Positions 46,561 to 59,400 of a stretch of DNA of 64,000 nt are shown piece by piece. The stretch's first letter is position 1. Every line of letters begins with the position of its first letter. A model generated the notes under the pieces. That model was not told the DNA's origin and did no database searches. It saw nothing but the letters and a program-made list of their open reading frames with translations. Position numbers and translations under genes: made by a program. Origin of the DNA: Spirodela intermedia (lineage: Eukaryota; Streptophyta; Magnoliopsida; Alismatales; Araceae); contig LR746272.1 in assembly GCA_902729315.2 (NCBI GenBank), positions 4,250,037 to 4,314,036 on the forward strand. The letters run 5' to 3'.

Positions 46561-46979
46561 GCATAAAAAAAATTCAAAATTTTGTGGATGACCTCTAACA
46601 AACGTGTTCCAAACTCTGTTTGATTTTAGATTTTATTATTGTTGGGTAAATTTTAGTAATGGTATTTAGTAGAAAATGTATTTATTTGCTAAAATGGTAC
46701 AATTTTAAAGTGTGTATTTTTAGTAAATGGGATTATTATATGGTTATATTTATATATGGGAAACTTTGGAGATTTACCGATCACAAGTGCCCACAACATA
46801 GCTGGAATAAGAACCCATCAAACCTTCATCCAGAATTATGTGTGACGTCCGAAATGGCCTCCATTATTCCACTAACTCTACCTTTTTTATATATTTTTCC
46901 TCTACAACACGTCAGATATTCTTCTTGACTTTGGGTGTATGTCTCTTAATCTCAGTAGGTTTAACTCAATAATTTGGCT

Positions 46980-47015
<36 letters not shown>

Positions 47016-47853
47016 GATGGGTGCGTTGGAAGGGGAATGGGCCCAAACTTTTTATTAGTGGAACAGAATCAGTGATAATTTCTCCAACATTTCAATAAAA
47101 AAACATAAACTCTGTGAGAACTGGACGTGGCTCAAGTGGGCACTCCCAGCCGCATTATAATTCCCGATGCGTTGAGAAGATCCACAAAATCGAAGTTTTG
47201 AAAACAATTTCCATTTGGGTACTAAAAGATGTAATTTTTAGACGGGGGTGATGCAGAGCTGAGGAATTTTCTAGTTCCGGTGTTAAATGGTGGTGACGGC
47301 GATGGTTTGTCGCACACGAGAGGGGAGAAGATCTCCGGCCACCGTCTTTGAACGGCTTTGGATCATACAAGAAAATTTCGTATTGAAAGCTATTGATTGC
47401 GTGATGGAGAAGCCGGACCTTGGCTTTGATTAATTCCTCCAATGGAGAGAATTTGGTGAGAGAGGAGGATCAGAAGGGGGTAATTTAGGGGGGCTCGATC
47501 ATCGTCGTCGTGCTCCCTCCTCCCCGTCGCCGGGCTTTCCCCCTCCTCCCGCCGCCGGATTTCTTCGCCAGAGAGAGATTCCCCATCTGGGTTTTCGGCG
47601 TGATCTTTGAGATCCCATTGACTTCGGGAAGGGAGGCGGAGGTGGTGGAGAGGCGGTCGGATTCTGATCGGAAGGCTTCTCCGCTGACTGAATCTCTCTC
47701 CCTCTCTCCTTCTCTCCCTGTTTCTCATGGTATCGGGCTGGTTTTCTTCGAGGTTTCTGCGCTTCTGAAGCGCCGCCGGCCGCGGGATTTTCCGACGGTG
47801 CGGGAATCTTGGCGATGGCGGTTTGAATTGGGAGGGAGATCGCCCTTGTGTTC
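46561..47853 (+). promoter_or_regulatory. Upstream and 5' UTR region of the MUB gene
   Basis: A (CT)n microsatellite is at 46982-47013. The last 400 bp before the ATG are GC- and CT-rich (CTCTCTCCCTCTCTCC near 47693-47715), typical of a plant 5' UTR. No TATA box was identified with confidence. Open frames on both strands here are low-complexity. Confidence 0.4.
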
Positions 47854-48405
47854 ATGGCTGGGGAAGACCTAATCGAGCTCAAGTTCCGGCTGTTCGACGG
47901 CAGCGACATCGGCCCGGACAAGTACGATCCGGCCACCACCGTCGCCACCCTCAAGGAGACCATAGTTTCTCGATGGCCCCAAGGTGAGATATCCTGGTAA
48001 TCAATCGATCTTGGGCCTTTCTCTCTCTGATTCTTGCCTGTTCGCCCCCCACTCCCCCCCCTCCCTCCCTCTTCTTGCTTCGGCGGATTTGGGTTCTGCC
48101 GATCATCTCCTCAGGAAGATTCATGCTTTGGAGTAGGGATTCCTGCTCCACTGTTGGCGATTTCTTCTCTTTTTTTAATGATGGGTCCCCTGCAATCGTC
48201 GATTGACCGGATGATTTTGCAAGAATTCATGAAGATCTTCGTGCCTGCTCACCAGATCTCCACAGGCGAAAATTCTCTGTTACAATTTGTGATTGAACCC
48301 GATTCGTTCTGACGAAGATGGTGAAAGCGACACAGGGCAGCACTTTAGTCTTGGGAAACAAAGTTCTAAATCCCTTCCGTTATACACCGATTCTTGTGGA
48401 TTTGA

Positions 48406-48442
<37 letters not shown>

Positions 48443-48798
48443 CCTGTTCATCAATAAGATTGACCCGATGATTTTGCACGAATTCATTAAGATTTTCAAG
48501 CCTGCTCATCAAATCGCCACAGGTGAAATTCTCTGTTACAGCTTGTGATTTGAGTTAGCGAGAGAGAGAGAGAGAGCACTGATGCATGCTTATGAGGCAC
48601 TGCATGGTTAGGGAAGGTTTCAGATTCCCGGATCATCAGAAATCTCCCATGGCATTAATCTACCCCAACTTAACTGAATTAAGTTTGTGATAAATTTGCC
48701 ACATTCTTTTGGGGTTAACCCGAACATGTTTCAAACTCTATTTTTTGGGGCCTTGCAGAGGCTTGTTTGAGACTGGAAGGCGTTGGGTCTTTGAGATT

Positions 48799-48829
<31 letters not shown>

Positions 48830-49032
48830 GTATAGTCCTTCCCTTGTACAAGATTGAGTAGGATCCTCACCGACCGCTCGGATCAAATTCTGCTAATTGA
48901 GCTGAGGCTTTTCTTTCCCCTTTAATCCTTGGATTCTCTCGACCACTCTTCAGATCCCCTCCTTGAAGCTGTTGAAGCAGCTTCTTTCCCATTTCTGGAA
49001 ATCTTGTTCTCATTCTTCAGCTGATCTAACTT

Positions 49033-49063
<31 letters not shown>

Positions 49064-49903
49064 AGCATCTGCACCGTTTCATATGAAAATCGACGCATAC
49101 CCAGTCAGCAACTCACCCGTGCACTTATCGTCAGCTTCAAAAATCATTTTTTTTGGTTGCTTTAATTGGGAAGAAGAAGAAGAAGACAATAATAATCATC
49201 CTGAACTGAATTTGGCATGTTCTTCTTCATCGATCTGACACATTTTGGGCTTGATTCCAGGGAAAGAGATCTCTCCGAGGACGATGAATGATGTGAAGCT
49301 GATCAATGGGGGGAGGATATTAGAGAACAACCAGACCCTCGCTACCTCCCAAGTCCCCGTTGCCGACCTCCCCGGCGGGGTCATCACCATGCACGTCGTG
49401 GTGCGGCCGCCAACCTCCGACAAGGCCCACGGTACCTTCCTCTTCTTCCTCCTCTTTACTTGATTCAGAAATATCTCTCTGTCTGGTTTTTGTTTTTTTG
49501 GTCTCTCTCCTTACCTGTTTCGGATCACTGGCACACCCTGAGCTCAATTTAAATAATAATAATAAATAAATAAAACTAAGAATGGGTATGGTTATGACTG
49601 TCTGATGATTGTTTTTTCTTGAAATTATGGAAAGTATGATTTCTTGAAACAGGATTTTTTTTTTCCCTCTCTTCTGAACACTGGATTTCCGAATTATCTG
49701 AAAACAAGCTGTGAATGGTGGCGCCAGTTCATCTGTTTCATCGACGTCGTCTCCTCAATCAGTTCTTGTTCATAAGAGAACCTAATCTGTTCATGAAAAA
49801 TGAATAAATAAAATAAGATCATTGAGCTTGTTCTGTGGCTGGTTCAGAGAAGCAGCGCGCCGACAAGTCGAAGCAGAGCAGATGCGGATGCTCCATTCTG
49901 TGA
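47854..49903 (+). CDS. MUB: Membrane-anchored ubiquitin-fold protein (MUB)
   Basis: Three exons: 47854-47983, 49261-49431 and 49848-49903, 357 nt, 118 aa plus TGA. The start is MAGEDLIELKFRLFDGSDIG, with a ubiquitin-like fold continuing through YDPATTVATLKETIVSRWPQ, MNDVKLINGGRILENNQTL and MHVVVRPP. A basic linker ends in CGCSIL. The last four residues (CSIL) form a CaaX box; Leu at the end favours geranylgeranylation, and the extra Cys two residues before could be palmitoylated. MUB proteins are prenylated ubiquitin-like proteins at the plasma membrane that bind E2 enzymes of the UBC8 class and inhibit their activation. Splice borders (G|GTGAGA, CCAG|GG, G|GTACC, TTCAG|AG) keep frame. The neighbour order suggests equivalence with Arabidopsis At1g22050 (MUB6), but the sequence alone does not fix the paralogue number. 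Confidence 0.95.
48201..48550 (+). repeat. Duplicated segment inside MUB intron 1
   Basis: 48201-48296 and 48458-48550 are about 85 percent alike by eye (GATTGACC.GATGATTTTGCA, GAATTCAT.AAGAT, GCCTGCTCA.CA.ATC.CCACAGG, ATTCTCTGTTACA..TTGTGATT). A short GT/GA microsatellite lies between them (48409-48443). Confidence 0.85.
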
Positions 49904-50115
49904 TGGGTCTGCAGCTCCTGGAGGACATCCGTCTTCATCTTCTTCCTCGGGCTTCTGGACGGCCTCCCCGCTGATGATCAGAAGCTCAAGCTCGTCCCTC
50001 GGTGGATGATCCGATGTGGGTGTCCCTGTAAAGAAAAAAAAAAATGCAAAAAAGGAAAGAGAATGGATTCTTCGTTCTGAGGCTCGATTCTTTGCCGCCA
50101 AAGTTTTGTCCAAAG

Positions 50116-50150
<35 letters not shown>

Positions 50151-50457
50151 GGGGGGTACTCAGTAGTTGCCACTATCTGTTGCCATTTCTGTAGTTGACT
50201 CTGTGATGTCGGAAAAAGGCGCAAGTTTTCCTGGGCTTTCTGTAGAGGGCCACATCCGATCAGAATCCAATCCTCAGACAGCTGGGTCGTCTCAGGATTG
50301 ATCATACGCGTTGACTCGCAGCATATTCCGCTCGTTGACTCGAGCATTCCTTTACCCTTTTGGGATAAAAACCTTATCCAGTGTATGTGTGTATATATAC
50401 ATGAATATATTTTTTAAAAAAACTGTTGAGAAGCGAATTATGTCAGGGATGGAGGGA
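49904..50457. other. Convergent 3' region between MUB and coiled-coil genes
   Basis: Contains the presumed MUB 3' UTR and a (GA)n microsatellite at 50119-50147. No separate gene was recognised. Confidence 0.5.
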
Positions 50458-53400
50458 TCAGGGCTGGGCTTTCCGGGGGCTCCTAATGTTCTTCAGCTTC
50501 ATGAGGAGCTTCTGCCGCTCGCCTTCCATCTCGGCGAATTGCAGGCTCAGCTGGGAGTAGCGGCAGTGCATCTCCTTGAGCTCTGATTCCATGGCGGCGT
50601 GGCGTCCCCTCACGTTGAGCGTGTCTCCGATGAGCTCGTTGATGTCCCTGAAGCTCTGGAGCACCGCAGCCTCGTCGCCAAGCTGCCGGAGGAACGAGCT
50701 GGGGAGACGGCCGAGGAGGGGTCATAATCAATTGGCCGAGCACCTCAGAGGGGGAATATAAAGAGTTAACCAAGCAACCTCAGAGGGGATAATGATGAGT
50801 TGACCGAGCAACTCCAGAGGGGATAACAATCAGTTGATCGAGAAGGAGAGAGCCCCCCAGGTGGGTCCTCATCCGACTCGGGTTTGACTTTCAATAGAGC
50901 CCATTTCTTACCACGTGGATGCCTCTCAATAAAACAAGTGGCAACCAATCTCTGGGCTCCTAGATCTATCTTCATCTTTGGAAAGTAAACTAGCCTCATG
51001 GATTTGCATTTGCATCTTACCGGAATAATAAAACTGGAGTGTTAATGATTTGACCATATATATATATATATGGATAGATGCGCGAGATCATGAGGATTGC
51101 CGCCGTACCTCTGGAAGACGATCTCTGGCTTCTTCTTCGCTTGCAGTGCCTCCGCGAGCTCAAGCTCCAAGGCGAGCACCCGTTCCAATGCGTTCCCATG
51201 GCCCGGGAATTCTTGGAACGAGGGAAATATCATCCCCAAACGTTGATTTGCCTGGCAAAGAAGAAGGGATATCACTAAAATAAGTAACAAATGTTCTGAT
51301 TTTTTTTTCTTTTCTGAGGGAAAATTTAGCAATTTTTTCAACCTTTTCGAGTTGTAGCAGTTCCTTCTCCAACCCGCGAATGGATGGATCCAGCGGTTGT
51401 TGCTCGTCTGCGGGGAGAAGGGATTCAAGATTCTCATTCTTCATCCTTTCCAGCTGCGAGGTGGATGATAATGAGATGGAGGTCGCATTCATGGTAAGCA
51501 CGAAGAAGGGCACTGCACCCCACACTATGAGCCAACAAAGATCACAGAGATACCTCCTGCTGCAGGCGGTCGATGCCGGCCCTGAGGTCCTGTTGCTCCC
51601 TCTTTTGCTCCTCTACGCTGGCCATATACTCTGTGTCTTCTAGAAGAGGGCCTCCTCCTCTTGTGGATTCCTTTTCCTGTTGGGTATCAGAGATAATGAG
51701 ATTGAATGACCCCGAAAAAAAAAATTAAAAAAATTAAAAAAAAGGGCTAGGTAAATAGAGCCATGTGCATCAGATGGTATCTCTTGTGATTCTTATCCAT
51801 GGAAGGAAAGCATAAATCTCAGCGGCGATGGAAGGAAAAACCAAGGGTTGGGGTCAAGCTGTCAGATTATCCTCCTGAGCTTGCACGTTGTTCTGATGAT
51901 TAGTCCATGTTCTTGAAATAGGAAGAAAACTTAAAACAGATACATGTGTAAAATAAAACGAGATTTTCCAAAGTTCTCACATAGATTTAGACCTGGATCC
52001 GATTAAGATGAACTTAGTATATCTAAACAAGAGACAATCTATGTCACCCAAACTTCCAAGCTTGTCATGTTACATACCTCGGCAAGATTTCACAGCTAAA
52101 ATGTAGCAAAACTGCGGTGGGAGCACATCCAAATTCTGGAACAGGTCCCGTGAGGTGCCAACACAAGATCGGAATTTTTCATCTTTGATCGTGGTCATAG
52201 CGATGAATTATCAGGTATTATATGAAAAAATTATTGGGAAAAAAAGGAGTTCTTTTTTTTTGGACCTTCTTTATACTAGTGGGAGCGTGGTGCGAGATGG
52301 GGGCCTTCTTGGTACTAATGTGAGCTTGATGCGACACGGGGTGTTCTCACCTGAGCACACTTAACTTCGGAGTGTTTTGTTCGGCTCTAGTGGTAACACG
52401 CCCACTAAACGGGGGTTGAAAAAATAAAATAAAATAAAATAATTTATTGGAGAATGTCTAAACAGAAATGACTTAAAAGTAGTGAAAAATATTGTGCTGC
52501 CCTTTGTAGATCTCTACGCATCCTTCAAAAGTGGCAATAGATTTACATCAAATTGAGAAAACATAGCATTCTCCCACTTGTTGACACCTCCGTGGTGAAA
52601 AGTTTCAATGCATAATTCGCAGAACCAACGAATTTGTCATCATCTATACCGTCACATTCGGGACCGGCATCAAGATACTAGGAAGAATTAAATAAAAATG
52701 TTTCTCGACTTTCAAACATGCCTTGAGGTCTGCATCTGACTCTAGATGTATACCTTCTATCAACTGTCCTCAAAATATGCGCAACTCTAGGTTCTACCAA
52801 ATGTCACAACATAACGAGTCACCAAGGCTGAGAAAATAATCTGAAGTTCCAAAGGAGGGAAAATTTACCAAAAGATCTGGAGGAGAGCCCAAAATTCTAG
52901 CAGAACTCACAATTTCCTTGGTTTGGAAAGTGAGGTAATAAAAGAACGATAGGATTTGAGTCCTTTCTAACAAAATAGAAACTAAACCGTATGTCTCGAC
53001 TACCCCCCCTGGACGTGCTTTATGTTTTAATAGCCTGTCTTAAGCCACCATTGAGCTAGCATCAGTTTGTATCTGCATCCCTATGAGAGTAAACTAACAT
53101 GTATCTTTACAAGGTGAAATACAACATGTTGGGAGGATACATCACCTTTTTTCAGAAGGATTAAGGAGCTAAAGGCATGCCTGATGCAAGGGCAAGATTT
53201 ATTAAAGAGATGTATGTGAACAAATGAGATAAAGAGTTTCCTGAGAAGCTTACCTCCGAAGACTTTTCTCTGAAATGAGCATCTGGATTTGCATAACCTC
53301 TAATAGAAACCTGCCGGCCATTTCTCTGGGAGACTACTGCATCTTCTCCATACTTATGTCCTACAGACCCAACAATATCAGCATCGTGACTTCCTAGATT

Positions 53401-56400
53401 TTCTGAGGTAGCTGTCAAACTATCCAGTTGACGTTTGGTCAGCTCAAGTTCGACTCTCAGATTTTTCAGGTTCTCGTTACACTCCCCCAGTGAAGCTTCG
53501 AGCTTAAACTTTTCTTCTTTGCAACACTCGGTGCTAATAATGGAGCACTCCAGTTCAGCCTTAATCTCATCATAAGCCTTAACAAATTCACGTCTGTTTG
53601 CCACCACCAACTGCATTTCAGACTCCAATTCTAAAACCTTTATTGATAGCTCCTCATTTCTCTTGACATGAGACGCTTCACTCTTCTTCCGCAGCTCAAC
53701 CTCATCAAGGGCATTTTGCAGCTTCATCAATATGTCTTCTCCATGTTTTTTGGATATATCTAACTGACTCTGAAGCTCTTGCACCTTTATTTCACATTGA
53801 TCCTTGATAAAAGCAACTCTTAATGACTCTACCACTGCACCAGAAGGAGCTTCACTGTTTCTTTTTTCTCGAATTTGATTGGTCTCTGCATCTGCCTTAT
53901 CTTTCAGTTCTTTCAGGCGGATAGACAGATTCTTAAATTCTTCCGTCTTCAAAATTTGCTCAGAAAGCCTGTGCATAAGCTCTTTATGCTGTCCCTGCAA
54001 GTTAATCAATTCACTATGAGATTCCTGCAAAAAAGTAATATGTTCTTGTTGCTCATATAATTTTGACATCAGGATGATCCCTGCGATTTCATGCTCATCC
54101 TTTGAAGACCTTAGATGCTCCATCTCTTCTTCAAAATCTAGAAGCAGCTTAAATGGCTCAATCTCTTTTGGGAAATAATTCTTTTTTACATAATCATCAA
54201 TTCCCAACTCAGGTGCATCTACTTTTAGGCCATCGACTTTTTCTGACTTAACGGTCCTTTCATGGATTGAATCCAATGGATATTTGCTATGTTCCGAAAG
54301 TTCTAAAGCAGACTTCAACAGTTTATGGTCTTCCAATAACCTTTCATTTTCTTTATAACAATAATCCTTTATAGCCATACAATTCTGTAGCTCCGCAACC
54401 ACATCCAAGTGATTTTTTTGAAGCTCCTTATTGCTCTCTTCTAATATTCTGAACTTGTCAAAGAGCTCCTGCATATTTGTCTGGTACTGACTTCCTATAA
54501 AAGTGGCTTCGATATTGGCAGACAGCAGGAGCTTGTGCAATACACATACGTGAGTTTCTAGGTCGGTAATTTGAACATTAAGCAATGAATTTTCACCGCG
54601 CATTTGACAGCAGAGTTCATCACCACGGAGCAAAAGTTTCTGAAGCTCAGAATTTTCTGATTTTATGTCTGACATTGCTTGCCTAAGAAGGGTCAGCTCG
54701 GCTTTTATTTCTTCAAAGGATACAAGCTGCTCTTGTTTTTCATTCAAAAGAGATGTAAGCTCGGAAACTGCTGACTCCAGTTTCAATCTACTATCTCTTT
54801 CTGAGTGTAATTCGTTCTCTGTGAACCTCAAACATTTATTTGAGTTTCTTACCTTAGCATCAAGATCAGCAACTTGGGAGTAGAGAACTGATATCTCAGT
54901 ATCAAGTTCACCTATTCTTTCCTTGCTGCTCAACAGGAATTCGTCGACAACAAATTTCTCTGATTCTAGATTCAATAATTGTTGTCTGAGATTGGCCAAT
55001 TCAACTTTTTGATCACCAAAATGCAACAGTTGCTCCTGCTTTTCATTCAAAAGAGATGTCAAATCGGAAATTGTTGCCTCCAGATTCCCTCTAATCTCCC
55101 TTTCTGAATATAATTCATCACATGCGCATCCCAATCTTTCCCTTGTTTTGCATAGTTCAGTATCTAGATTCATAACCTGGGAGTGGAGGATGGATAACTG
55201 GGCATCTAGTTCTTTACTGCACTTGTCATTGCACAATAAAAGTTGTTGTTCGACAGCAGACTTGTCAGATTCTAGATTAATAACCTGTTGTCTGAGGTGA
55301 GCCAATTCAGAATTCTGTTCATTCAAGGATAATACCTGCTCACGTTTTGCGTTCAGTTGAGACGTAAGATGTGCTATTTTACCCTCCATTTCCCCTCTAA
55401 AAAGTCTTTCAGCAAGCAGTTCGTCATTTTTAGATCTCAAGGCTTCCTTTAGGCTGCTAAGTTCTCTGAAAAGATCAGCGACTCTATCATGAAGGGAAAA
55501 CATTTCATCGTCCAGATTTCCTCGGCGCTCCTCATGATGCAACAAAAGATTCTGTAATCCAGACTTCTCTGATTCATAATTAGACAATTGTAACCTGAGA
55601 TGGACCAGCTCAGCATTTTGTTCTTGCAATGACAATATTTGCTCGTTCTTCTCATTCAGTTGCGAAGTAAGATTAGTAATAGTATCCTCCAGCTTCACCT
55701 TAGTGACCCTCTCTGTTTTTAGCTCCTCACTGCCGCATTTTAGTTGTTCTTTTAAATTGCTAAGTTCGTTTTCCAGTTGAAATGTTGATTCTTTCATGGA
55801 CTGTAGTGAAAGGACTAAAGTTTCTTTTTCACCCCTGCAATTAACAACATCCATTCGAGACCTCTCAAGTTCCTCATATATTCTATCAAACTCCAGTAGC
55901 TTTTTCGAAATATCCCTCGTCTCATTGTCTGCATCTTGAAGTTTATATTCCATTATTGTGAGTTTTGACGTCAAGTCTCTGTTCCTATCGACAAGTTTTT
56001 GTTCAGATTCTGCTTTGGTTTGAAGTTCTGTTCTAACATCTTGCAATTCTAACCTAAGCTTTTCCACAAGAGAGTTTGATAGATCCAACTTCAAAGTGAT
56101 CTCCTCCAGTTCGGATTCAGATTTCTGCTTGATCAAAAGAAGTTCTGACCCCATATCTTTCAAAAAAACGTGAAGAGAATCCTTTTCTTTCTTTGTTTTA
56201 TTCATCTCTTCATTGAGCTTGAGAATTTTCTCAAACGCTTCCATTTGAAGCTCCTCAAGATGTGAGACTACAGCCAGATGGTCGTTGTTCTCTAGTTCCT
56301 GCTTTATGGATACACTAGCAAAACTAGGTCCATACACCTGACTGCCGTACGATTCTATATTAGAACATATGCATCTCAGCCGCTCTCCCAGAAGATCAAC

Positions 56401-59400
56401 AGTTTTTCCAAGATCATCGCTTGTGGAGGACTTCTTATCAAGCTCTATTTTCAGTGAACTGTAATCTTGCACGATGTACTTAATCTCGCTTTCAAGGCAA
56501 CTTTTCTGCAGACTTTCTTCTTTTAACAAGTTTTCCAGAACAGAATTTTCTGCAGCGCACTGCGTGTACCTACTCTCATAAATCTTTAAGTCATTGATCA
56601 ATCTTTCACATTCCACTAGCTTTTGTGCGAGAGAGGAATTTTTATCGTAGACGTCTTGCAAATTTTCGTGTAGGATATACTTCTCTACCGTCAGATCCTC
56701 ACATTTGACACTGAACTTAGTCACATCCTCCCTCAAAACCCTAATACCATCAAATGCATCCTGCAGCTTAAGTGTCAACAATCCTTCAGACTTGGTGGAA
56801 CGATCTAGCTGCTGTGAAAGTTCGTCCATCTTCTCCTTCATATCTCCTACTAGATAATTCTTTTCACGTAGTGTTTCTTGCAGAACTTTCACAAGAATTT
56901 CCAGATCCACATTCAAAGTATACACTTCATGGAGTTCTTCCTCCATGTTCAAGTAAAGCTTTTCGTTAAGACGGTATGGTCCTCTCACTTGAAGTTGTGC
57001 TTCTTGGTCTTTACTGACAGAAGGAATAACCACATTGGATTCTTCATAGTCACATTTATGCTTCAGAATCGGAGCATACCCTTGGAACTCATTATTTTCC
57101 ATTTTGCCTGTACATTCCTCAGTATGGGAAACCAAATTCCTTTCTCCCTGTATGAGCATATGTGTTATCAAACCAGGTCTAGTTTTCCCTTCTCTCAAGT
57201 CCGTACCATTGACACCACCCGCATCCTTGATATCTTGCTCCGCATATATAGGCATCCTTGTGAACAGGCTATCTTTATAGTCGGATGCAGGGTCAAAACT
57301 CTGCCCTGTTTTGTAGCCCAGATCAGCAGCATTGGAAAATGGACATGGCTCTTGATGGCAATCCAAATCATTAGATTTATCAAGAATTTTATCGAATTTA
57401 GGTTGCGAATCATTCCTCAGGCGTGATTTCATAAACTCTGGATGCTCCTCAACATGCTCGTCAAAATATAACTTTGGCACTTCTGCTAGAGCCTGCTTTG
57501 CAAGGTTTTCATTCGTCTCAAACATAGATAGTACCTGAGCTGAGAGCAACTCAAGATCCTTCTGTAACCGGTCAACCGCAGTGGAGTATGTACAACGAAT
57601 CCTTTTGAGTACAGTCTCTGAGGTCATTACCCTTTTCTCAAGTTCTTTGTTAACGGATTCCAAGTACCACTTATCTTCGGACAACTTCGTGAATTGCTCA
57701 TTCATATCGTGACGCATTTTTTCAATCTGACTCCGAAAGGCTGAAACAGTAGAAAGGGAAGAAGAATGTTCGGCTCTGACGTTATCCAACTCATTCAAGG
57801 TTTGTTTGTTTCTCTGCTCCAGCTCGAGAATGAGAGCATCATAATGTAGAACCTTCTGATTCATTTTCCTTGTTAGAGCTTCCTGCTCAGCTTTTGATTC
57901 TTCCAACTCTGTAAGAAGTTCACATATCCTTTCTTTCATCATTTTTCTGTTATCTAGTTCTTGGTCTAGAAGTGTCTGCAATGGAATAAGATGCTTTATG
58001 CCTGTTACCTGAGTTGCATTGGTATTACCCTTCACTGGGTTCATATCACTTGAGGAAAGCATAATACATTGCTTAAGGTTCTGAAGAACACAATCAACAC
58101 CGTCAAAATCAGAAAGACAGTCGACATCATTTTCATGATACCTGACTTGCATCTTGCTGCGAAGAATTTTGAGCTTTTTCTCCAGAAGTGTCACCACCTC
58201 CAAGCACTGTGACTGGCATTCAGGGGAAAAGTGACGCTGGTTTTCAGTGCCATCGAAAGAAGCATCGGAAGAATCACATCTCCTTTTCTCAAGATAACAA
58301 GGTTTGTCAGCCCATTCTTTTATGCTGTGAAAATTGTCAGGAGAGATTCCACTAAAGACAACTGGATTATGCAGATTTTCAACCCTTCGTCCATTTAAAT
58401 GCAGCATTCTCTTGTAATGCCTGAGTACTTCGAATTCATCTTTGAGTTTTGAACACTCGGATTTCAATACAGACACTTCTTCAAGCAGTGCTTCTCCTGA
58501 AGCTAGCTCCGCGGTAAATTGATGGGTTAATCTTTGAGTGTCAGCACCTAGTTCCCCTGCAAGGCACTGTAATGAATTGATTTCCGTCGACATGACCAAA
58601 ATAGATGATTCTGCCACCTCCAGACACTCTCTCATTTTAATATTCTCATCATAAAGGGAAGATAAACTGTTATCCACAGAAAAGTCTGAACTCCATCCAT
58701 GGGCCCGTTCATTGGTACTCTGTACCAGAAGATGGTGCGGTGATTCATGCCTACTCTCAGTTTGATTGATCTGACCACCGTCATTAGTAATCTTCGTACT
58801 GCTTCCATGCGTACTAGAAATATCAACCTTTTCAGCATACATACTATCTGAAGTGCATGATGAACCATCAACTCCTGCAGCAGATTCCTCAAAATCTTCA
58901 TCTGGTTCATCCATCTCTTCCAGTGAATAAAGCTCTTTAGATACTTGCCTAAATCTCACTCTTGCATTTGCCTAGCTTCAACAAGAAAATAAAGAAAAAA
59001 ATTTACTCGTTCTGGTTGATGCGATAATATTGAAGGTAAGGATGACAATGAAGCATGAATGACATGGAAAAAGTAAGAACGATGCATATATGAAATGAAA
59101 AAAATGGAGCAAATCATTTTCTGCAAAAAAAGTTGTGTTCGCAACATTGTGAGGGCAAGCAAATAGCGTGGGTTTGCTATCTAGCTAAGTTGTACCCAGA
59201 CTTTAGAAAGAAAAACTCATGGGACATTTATTTTAGTTCATCTAGATGTCATTCAGTCTTTCATTTTGTTGTCCGAACTGAATCTCCCAAAGTATCAGCG
59301 ATAAACTAAAAGAGGCGACCTTGGCCTAGGTCCAGGTCATGTAACTTTTTATATAAAAAGGACATGACGATGAATCTTTATATGATAAACTTAAACAGAT

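Noticed and set aside
53161-53253. C-terminal extension of the giant exon to a stop at 53161
   Set aside because: GAG|GTAAGC is a strong donor, and the conserved C-terminus of this family is found in exons at 50458-51676, so this is intron read-through.
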